Below the pieces are notes generated by a model, which saw nothing but the letters and a program-made list of their open reading frames with translations, made no database searches and was not told the origin of the DNA. A stretch of DNA of 64,000 nt from Bosea sp. PAMC 26642 (GTDB lineage Bacteria > Pseudomonadota > Alphaproteobacteria > Rhizobiales > Beijerinckiaceae). Positions within the stretch are counted from its first letter, which is position 1. Every line of letters starts with the position of its first letter. Shown one piece after another: positions 58,691 through 64,000 of the stretch. Made by a program: the position numbers and the translations under genes. Location of the stretch: the NCBI RefSeq assembly GCF_001562255.1, contig NZ_CP014301.1:4805501-4869500 (forward strand), given 5' to 3'.

Positions 58691-60232
58691 TCAGTTCGCC
58701 AGCGTCACTTCCCACATCCGCAGCTTGGACTGCCACGGCTTGAAGCCCTGCACGCGCTTGTTGATCGCCATCACGTCGATGCCGTTGAATAGGAAGATCA
58801 GCGGAACCTCGTCGATGATGCGCTTGTGCAGGTCGTCGACAATGGCCTGACGCTGCGCCTTGTCGGAGATCAGCATCAGCTTGTCGATCAGCGCCTGGCC
58901 CTCCGGCGAGTCGTAAACCTTGCGCGGCTGCTTGTCCTTGGGGCCCGAGAACTGCTCGAAGGCGATGGCGGGGTCGAAGCGCGCCGAGAACGAGAAGGAC
59001 TGCATCTGGTAGCTGCCCTTGCTGAAGCGGTCGAGCTGGGTCGCCCAGTCCAACACCTCGATCTCGGCGTTGATGCCGACGCCCTGCAGCATCTGCTGGG
59101 CGACGACCGCGGCCGGAAAGCTCGGCACGACCGGGCGCTTGTTGGCGAGGATGACGATCTTCTCGCCCTTGTAGCCGGACTCCTGGACAAGCTTCTTGGC
59201 TTTGGCCGGATCGTAGACATGGCCCTTCTTCTGGACCTCGCCGTAATAGCTCGAGCCGGAATAGATCGGAGAATTATTCGGCTTGCCGAGGTCGTTGTAG
59301 AAGGAGGCGACGACCTCATCCATGTCGAGGGCGGAGGCGATGGCCTGGCGCAGCTTCTTGTTACCCATCACCGCATCGCGGGTCTGGATCAGGAAGATAT
59401 GGCGCACGGCGTTGGGGGCGGTCTCCACGGTGAGCTTGGGAATCTTGCGAATTTCGCCGACATCGCTCGGCAGGATCTCGGCCATGTCGAGTGCGCCCGA
59501 AGTGAGGCCGGCCTTCACCGTCGCCGGGTCCTTGACGATCAGGAACTTGACCTCCTTCAGCAGCGGGCGCTTGCCGCCGACATAGCCGTCCTTGGGGCCT
59601 TCCTTCGGCGATGTGTAGCCGTCGAAGGCGGTCATCGTGAAATACTCGCCGCGCTTCCATTCGCCGAACTTGAACGGGCCAGTGCCGATCGGCTTGTCCC
59701 AGGAGCCGTCGGCCTTGACCGAATCCTTGTGCAGGACCGCCGTCATCGCGCAGTCGGTGCGGGCGAGCGAATCGAGGAAGAGCGCATTCGGCTGGGCGAT
59801 CTTCATGACCACCGTCTTCGCATCGGGCGCCGTCACCTCCTCGACCTTGAGGCCAGAGCGGCCGTCGAATTCCGAGGTGCAGCGCCAGTCCGTCTTGGGA
59901 TCCATATAGCGGTTCCAGCTCCACAGGACGTCGGCGGAGGTCATCTCCGCGCCGTTGTGGAACTTGATCCCCTGCCGCAGCGTGAAGGTGTAGGTCTTGC
60001 CGTCGGTCGACGTCTCGACCTTCTCGGCAAGCAGCGGCGTCGCGACACCGCCCTCGCTGTAGCCGACCAGGCCCTCGACGAGCTGAAGTGCGAAATCATC
60101 GGTGTTGTCGTCGCGGTTGACGCCTGGATTGTTGCTGCGGATGTCCGCGGCGACCGCGACCGTGATCGACTGCGCCAGCGTCGGGCTGGCCAACAGCGGC
60201 AGGAGGCAGGCGGAGGCGAGAAGGCGGTTCAT
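58691..60232 (-). CDS. Peptide-type ABC substrate-binding protein (SBP_bac_5)
   Basis: A 513-residue periplasmic binding protein with a signal peptide (MNRLLASACLLPLLASPTLA) and the family 5 pattern: NPGVNRDDNTDDFALQLVEG, YTFTLRQGIKFHNGAEMTSA and GTGPFKFGEWKRGEYF. It is the first gene of the importer operon (binding protein, DppB, DppC, fused ATPase). It is clearly paralogous to the binding protein at 62012-63571, which opens with nearly the same NPGVNRDHNTD motif. Confidence 0.92.
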   Translation of the reverse strand: MNRLLASACLLPLLASPTLAQSITVAVAADIRSNNPGVNRDDNTDDFALQLVEGLVGYSEGGVATPLLAEKVETSTDGKTYTFTLRQGIKFHNGAEMTSADVLWSWNRYMDPKTDWRCTSEFDGRSGLKVEEVTAPDAKTVVMKIAQPNALFLDSLARTDCAMTAVLHKDSVKADGSWDKPIGTGPFKFGEWKRGEYFTMTAFDGYTSPKEGPKDGYVGGKRPLLKEVKFLIVKDPATVKAGLTSGALDMAEILPSDVGEIRKIPKLTVETAPNAVRHIFLIQTRDAVMGNKKLRQAIASALDMDEVVASFYNDLGKPNNSPIYSGSSYYGEVQKKGHVYDPAKAKKLVQESGYKGEKIVILANKRPVVPSFPAAVVAQQMLQGVGINAEIEVLDWATQLDRFSKGSYQMQSFSFSARFDPAIAFEQFSGPKDKQPRKVYDSPEGQALIDKLMLISDKAQRQAIVDDLHKRIIDEVPLIFLFNGIDVMAINKRVQGFKPWQSKLRMWEVTLAN

Positions 60233-60279
60233 GGCATATCCCCTGTTGTCGTTATCGTTGACGTGCGGCGCTGGCGGTC

Positions 60280-61176
60280 TCAGGCCGCCTTGGCGCTTGC
60301 AGCTCGGTGCCTGAGCAGCGTCTCTGCAAAGAAGTCCTCGACTGCCGGCACGGCCCGCAGGCCGTCATGGGCCATGTTGGGCACGAGATCGAAGCGAACG
60401 ATGATGCCTGCGCGCTCGAAGGAGGCCTTCAGGCTGGCGAGCCTTTCAGGCCGCGTCGAGCCGGCATGGTTGGCGTCAGGCATCCAGTTGCGGCCACCCG
60501 GCTTGTGGGTGATTTCCCAAGTCTCGACATCGGCCGCGCCGACGATCATCTGCACGGCCACCTGCTTCATCGCGGCGATGTCGGGCGCCGTGCCGAAGAG
60601 CTCGGCCATGTTGCGCGTGCCGACCCACCAGTCGCGCGTCGGGTCGAGCAGCGTCACCGAGCCCGGTGCGCCGATCGAGCAGGCGAAGAGCCTCTGCGGC
60701 TGCAACATCAGGAAGCGATGGGCGAAATGCCCCCCGCCGGAATAGCCGAACAGGCCGAAGCGGGGGAAGCTGACGCCGTAGCGCGCCTCGACCTCGGCGA
60801 CCATGGCGAGCAGCACCTGATCGTAACGGATCGTGCCTTCGCGCATGTATTTGAAGCCGTCGCGATTGTCGTCGCCGAGCACCCCGATCGGGAACAGCGG
60901 CGCCAGAACGATGCAGTTGTTCCAGCGGCCAAACTCCTGGAAGGCGTCGCGATAGCCGGTGAAGCCGCGGCCGGTGCCATGCATCGCGACGATGAGTTCG
61001 GGCGGTTGAGCGGTCTTGCCCAGCGTCTTGGGGACATAGAGGCAGTAGCTGAAGCGCGGGTCAGCCTTGCAGGCGATCACCGGCGTCGGGCCGAGATCGT
61101 AGAGGGCTCGCGCGATCGCAGCCGCATCCTGGCCGGCAGGGGCACCTCTCGCAGCTGTCGCAACGGCGTCGGTCAT
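60280..61176 (-). CDS. Alpha/beta hydrolase
   Basis: A 298-residue alpha/beta hydrolase without a signal peptide. AMHGTGRGF supplies the oxyanion region, GYSGGGHFAHR carries the nucleophilic Ser146, GAADVETW holds a likely Asp216, and NMAHDGLR the His270. It is divergent from the GntR-type regulator and upstream of the importer genes on the same strand, so it probably acts on the imported compound as an esterase or amidase. The fold call is firm; the substrate is unknown. Confidence 0.82.
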   Translation of the reverse strand: MTDAVATAARGAPAGQDAAAIARALYDLGPTPVIACKADPRFSYCLYVPKTLGKTAQPPELIVAMHGTGRGFTGYRDAFQEFGRWNNCIVLAPLFPIGVLGDDNRDGFKYMREGTIRYDQVLLAMVAEVEARYGVSFPRFGLFGYSGGGHFAHRFLMLQPQRLFACSIGAPGSVTLLDPTRDWWVGTRNMAELFGTAPDIAAMKQVAVQMIVGAADVETWEITHKPGGRNWMPDANHAGSTRPERLASLKASFERAGIIVRFDLVPNMAHDGLRAVPAVEDFFAETLLRHRAASAKAA

Positions 61177-61202
61177 ATCTGCTTCTCACGAACTGGCTGA
61201 AC

Positions 61203-61245
61203 AATTGGCGCCAATTTTGTTGCACGTCGTAAAGGGGCGTGCAAC
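61203..61245. promoter_or_regulatory. Two dyads in the hydrolase/gntR divergent region
   Basis: AATTGGCGCCAATT (61203-61216) is a perfect 14-base palindrome. Right after it, GTTGCACG (61219-61226) and CGTGCAAC (61238-61245) form a second perfect dyad with an 11-base spacer. They lie between the divergent hydrolase and GntR-type genes, as expected for the regulator's operators. The dyads are seen; binding is inferred. Confidence 0.55.
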
Positions 61246-61286
61246 AGGCTTGTGCGTCCTCCGCCGCGATGGGCTAGAACGCCTTC

Positions 61287-61952
61287 ATGCAGCCGCAACC
61301 GAAATCCAAACGTGACATCTCCAGTTTTGCTGGCGCCAAACCCGGCGACGCCAAGCGGGCGCTCGCCAGCGAGATCGCCCAGGCGATCCGGCTGCGCATG
61401 TATCGCCCCGGCGAATGGCTCCGGCAGATCGACCTCGAGCAGAAGTTCCAGGCGACGCGCTTCGACGTGCGCAGCGCACTCGAAGAACTCTCCATCCGCA
61501 AGACGATCGAGCACGTCCCCAATCGTGGCTACCGCGTTGCGGAGATCGATCTGGCGACCTATCGCGCCATTCGCGACACCCGCATCATCCTGGAGGCCGG
61601 CGCCATGGCGGGGGTCGTCGCTCATATCGGGGAGGCAGAGATTATCCGTCTCGACGAACTCGCCACGGCCTTCAGCGCGGCGGCGACCACGGGCACTCGC
61701 ACGGACCAGAGCGAGATCAACAGCGCCTTCCACCATCTGATCTACGCCTCCTGCGGCAATCCGGTCCTGGACGAGACGATCTGGGCCCTGCGCGACCGCT
61801 CCCGCGGCTCCTCCGTCACCATCTGGGCCTCGCATGATGCGCTGCTTGCCAGTGCGCGCGATCATCACGCGATGGTCGATGCGCTGAGGCGGCGTGATAC
61901 GGCGGAACTCGCTGCCTTGATCACACGGCACATCGACAAGGACATGGGCTGA
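61287..61952 (+). CDS. GntR-family regulator with FCD domain
   Basis: A 221-residue regulator. Residues about 20-90 form a GntR winged helix (LASEIAQAIRLRMYRPGEWL, QATRFDVRSALEELSIRKTI, VPNRGYRVAEID), and about 95-220 an FCD ligand domain with the metal-binding type pattern (Asp and His residues in SEINSAFHHLIYASCGN and ARDHHAMVDAL). It probably controls the divergent hydrolase and the importer through the palindromes upstream. The ligand is unknown. Confidence 0.9.
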   Translation: MQPQPKSKRDISSFAGAKPGDAKRALASEIAQAIRLRMYRPGEWLRQIDLEQKFQATRFDVRSALEELSIRKTIEHVPNRGYRVAEIDLATYRAIRDTRIILEAGAMAGVVAHIGEAEIIRLDELATAFSAAATTGTRTDQSEINSAFHHLIYASCGNPVLDETIWALRDRSRGSSVTIWASHDALLASARDHHAMVDALRRRDTAELAALITRHIDKDMG

Positions 61953-62011
61953 ACCAGCCTTGGGTCGAAGCCGCGTTGGGCCGAGGCGGACACGGGCCGG
62001 GCCGATGTCGC

Positions 62012-63571
62012 TCAGGGGGACCGCGAAACCTCCCAGAGGCGTGGCAGCGAGGTCAGTGAGGAGACATAGCCCTCGACGCGCCTGCCCGTCGCGCCTGCGA
62101 CGATGCCGTTGTAGAGCATCACCATCGGCATCTCGGCCAGAAAGCGACGATGCAGATCGTCGAAGATCGTCTGGCGTTCGGCCTTGTCGGCGACGATCAT
62201 TGATCGGTCGAGCAGCGCCTGCGCTTGCGGATCGTCCCAGAGCTTGCGCGGCTGCTTGTCCTTCGGCCCCGTCACGGATTCGTACGAGAGGGCCGGATCG
62301 AGGCGCCCCGAATACGGAAAGGCCTGGATCTGATAATTTCCCTTGCTGTAGCGGTCGAGCTGCGTCGCCCATTCCAGCACCTCGATCTCGACATTGATCC
62401 CGGCCGCCTGCAGCATCTGCTGCGCTACGACGGCGGCGTCGAAGCTCTGCGGATAACGCTTGTTGGCGAGCATCACGATCTTCTCGCCCTTGTAGCCGGC
62501 CTCCGCGAGGAGCTTGCGCGCGGCCGCAGGATCGTAAGCGACATCCTCTTCCTGCGCCTTGCTGTGATAGGCCGAGAGCGTCGGCACGACGGAACCGTTA
62601 GGCTTGCCCAGCCCGTCGGTCACGGCCGAGACGAGTTCCGCCTTGTCGATCGCGGCGGCGATGGCGCGGCGCAGCTTGGCGTTGCTCAGCACGGGGTCGC
62701 GGGTCTGGATGATCAGCCCGACCAGCCCCATATGCGATTTCACCGACAGCTTGACGTTTCCGTTCCCCTTCAGCTCCGCCACGTCCGCGTTGGCGAGATC
62801 GGGCACGACATCGATATCGCCGCTGAGCAGGGCGGCTTTCGCAGTCGCGAGGTCGGGTATCACGACGAAATCGACGGTGTCGACAAGCGGGCGCTTTGCG
62901 CCGGTAAGCCCGTCGATTGCCCTCGGTAGGGCAGCGTATTCGGCAAAGCGTTGCAGCCGGACCAGCTCGCCGCGTTTCCATTCGCCGAACTTGAACGGCC
63001 CGGTGCCGATCGGCTTCTCGAAGGAGCCGTCGGCCTTGACCGAATCCTTGTGCAGGATGCCGGTCATCGCGCAGTCGGTGCGGGCGAGCGAGCCCAGGAA
63101 CAGCGCGCTCGGTTTGTCGAGCTTGAAGACCACCGTCGCGGGGTCTGCAGCCGTGACGCTCTCGACCTTGACGAGACCGCGCCCGTCGAATTCGGACAGG
63201 CAGCGCCAGTCCGTCTTCGGGTCCATGTAGCGGTTCCAGCTCCAGACGACGTCGTCGGCACTGAGCGCGGCGCCGTTGTGGAACCGCACGCCCTTGCGCA
63301 GCGTGAAGCTGTAGGTCTTGCCGTCCTCGGCGATCGCGACCTTCTCCGCTAGGAGCGGCTTCGGCTCGGAATCCTCACCATACGCCACGAGCCCCTCGAC
63401 CACATGCAGTACGACACCGTCGGTGTTGTGGTCGCGGTTCACGCCGGGGTTGATCGAGCGGATGTCGGCGCGCAGCTGGACCTTGAGCACAGTTGCGGCC
63501 TGCGCGGCCGGAATCAGCGTCGCGAGGGCCAACCCGGCAGATAAGGCGGTCGTCTGAATACGTCGAAGCAT
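62012..63571 (-). CDS. Second peptide-type ABC substrate-binding protein (SBP_bac_5)
   Basis: A 519-residue periplasmic binding protein paralogous to that at 58691-60232: INPGVNRDHNTDGVVLHVVEG, YSFTLRKGVRFHNGAALSAD and GTGPFKFGEWKRGELVRLQR. The signal peptide is LSAGLALATLIPAAQAA. GGGGA eight bases before the ATG at 63571 supports this start over the ATG at 63586. No permease is beside it, so it may feed the Dpp-type importer with a second ligand (inference). It lies downstream of the C45-type acyltransferase gene on the same strand. Confidence 0.92.
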   Translation of the reverse strand: MLRRIQTTALSAGLALATLIPAAQAATVLKVQLRADIRSINPGVNRDHNTDGVVLHVVEGLVAYGEDSEPKPLLAEKVAIAEDGKTYSFTLRKGVRFHNGAALSADDVVWSWNRYMDPKTDWRCLSEFDGRGLVKVESVTAADPATVVFKLDKPSALFLGSLARTDCAMTGILHKDSVKADGSFEKPIGTGPFKFGEWKRGELVRLQRFAEYAALPRAIDGLTGAKRPLVDTVDFVVIPDLATAKAALLSGDIDVVPDLANADVAELKGNGNVKLSVKSHMGLVGLIIQTRDPVLSNAKLRRAIAAAIDKAELVSAVTDGLGKPNGSVVPTLSAYHSKAQEEDVAYDPAAARKLLAEAGYKGEKIVMLANKRYPQSFDAAVVAQQMLQAAGINVEIEVLEWATQLDRYSKGNYQIQAFPYSGRLDPALSYESVTGPKDKQPRKLWDDPQAQALLDRSMIVADKAERQTIFDDLHRRFLAEMPMVMLYNGIVAGATGRRVEGYVSSLTSLPRLWEVSRSP

Positions 63572-63619
63572 CGGCCTGTTCCCCATCGTTGTGTCGGCTT
63601 GCTGCGGCTGAATGGCGGG

Positions 63620-64000
63620 CTATTCGGCGGCCTTCGCCAGCATCTGCGGATCGGCGGTCAGGCTGTATCGGGTAAAACTGCGGTTCAACGCGGGCAGAGG
63701 ACAGACCTCCATGATCCCCTCCGCCGGCTCCATGATCACCATGGCGACCGTCGCCGAGAGGTTGCCGGTGTCGTTGGGACGCGGCGGACGGCACACCGAA
63801 TGCGGGGTGAGGAAATCGTCGAACAGAGCGTGCTTGAGGTCGTCGGCCGTGAGTTTCCCGCCGGCCTCGTCGAGCAGCTTTCGCACGCGCCAGTCGCGGT
63901 AGAAGCTTTCGGGCACGCGCGGCGTGCCGGTGTCGCGCAGCTTGGTCAGCGCGACCTGCCCGACCCAGTGATTGGCGTGAACGATCAGCCCCTCGGTCGG
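63620..64000 (-). CDS. C45-type acyltransferase/amidohydrolase, 5' end outside window
   Basis: The C-terminal 126 residues of a protein resembling acyl-CoA:6-aminopenicillanate acyltransferase (peptidase C45, Ntn fold). The frame is open to the window edge and begins TEGLIVHANHWVGQVALTKL, close to the family's TEGxxVHANHW stretch. The C-terminus has HSVCRPPRP and TVAMVIMEPAEGIMEV, also typical. The catalytic Cys would be in the missing part. These enzymes cut or swap acyl groups on amides. It lies 49 bases upstream of the second binding protein and probably shares its operon. Confidence 0.75.
   Translation of the reverse strand, partial: PTEGLIVHANHWVGQVALTKLRDTGTPRVPESFYRDWRVRKLLDEAGGKLTADDLKHALFDDFLTPHSVCRPPRPNDTGNLSATVAMVIMEPAEGIMEVCPLPALNRSFTRYSLTADPQMLAKAAE

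Noticed and set aside
58826..60745. Open frame of about 639 codons antisense to a binding protein and the hydrolase
   Set aside because: No start signal or family features; both genes on the other strand are certain.
1..64000. tRNA genes, rRNA genes, CRISPR arrays, riboswitches and origins
   Set aside because: I saw no cloverleaf-compatible segments, regularly spaced repeats or known leader motifs. A covariance-model scan would be decisive and was not available.

Overview
The window is GC-rich DNA with tightly packed, often overlapping genes (ATGA and TGATG junctions). Its gene families suggest an alphaproteobacterium of the Hyphomicrobiales: Liv-type and Dpp-type ABC operons, a DUF2161 nuclease-fold protein, DUF4399 proteins, and a TssJ-less type VI secretion locus with a threonine-phosphorylation module. 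A Bosea- or Bradyrhizobium-like genus is my guess; no rRNA or other taxonomic marker is present. I found no tRNA, rRNA, CRISPR array or intact insertion sequence.

Layout. (1) 1-1412: the end of an L,D-transpeptidase and a DUF2161 protein. (2) 1526-10233: a leftward catabolic operon (Tat-exported binding protein, livH, livM, livG, livF, an odd short ABC ATPase, an SDR dehydrogenase and an aldehyde dehydrogenase), with a divergent RpiR/SIS regulator. (3) 10668-21605: an accessory stretch. It holds an orphan protein, a caspase-fold/FGE-fold fusion whose catalytic residues are replaced, four DUF4399 domains in two genes, a caspase-fold protein with an intact His/Cys dyad, an OmpA-like protein, a methyltransferase with a regulatory domain, and a membrane protein fusing a transposase-type zinc ribbon to a lytic transglycosylase domain.

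(4) 21682-49097: a nearly complete type VI secretion system. A leftward block encodes PpkA, PppA, TagF, TssM, TssL and TssK. A PAAR tip gene and a frameshifted peptidoglycan-binding-like gene run rightward. A second leftward block encodes TagH (FHA), a DUF6931-like protein and VgrG. A rightward block encodes an OmpA-like protein, TssA, TssB, TssC, Hcp, TssE, TssF, TssG and ClpV, followed by a candidate effector with a peptidoglycan-binding domain and a zinc-protease motif. PpkA, PppA, TagH and TagF form the known post-translational control module. No TssJ is present.

(5) 49226-53303: regulators. These are a LuxR-type protein, a membrane Ser/Thr kinase with a TPR-like C-terminal half, and, tail-to-tail with it, an ECF sigma factor of the kinase-dependent type. 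Kinase-ECF pairs of this type control T6SS genes in Xanthomonas citri, so this pair is the best candidate for transcriptional control of the locus. (6) 53435-64000: a peptide-catabolism region with a gamma-glutamyltransferase, a Dpp-type ABC transporter with fused ATPases, two paralogous binding proteins, an alpha/beta hydrolase, a GntR/FCD regulator and the end of a C45-type acyltransferase. A palindromic intergenic repeat lies within it.

The most unusual items are the kinase-ECF phospho-switch with a substituted kinase lysine, the paired live and dead caspase-fold periplasmic proteins, the zinc ribbon-transglycosylase fusion, and the zincin-like candidate effector behind clpV.
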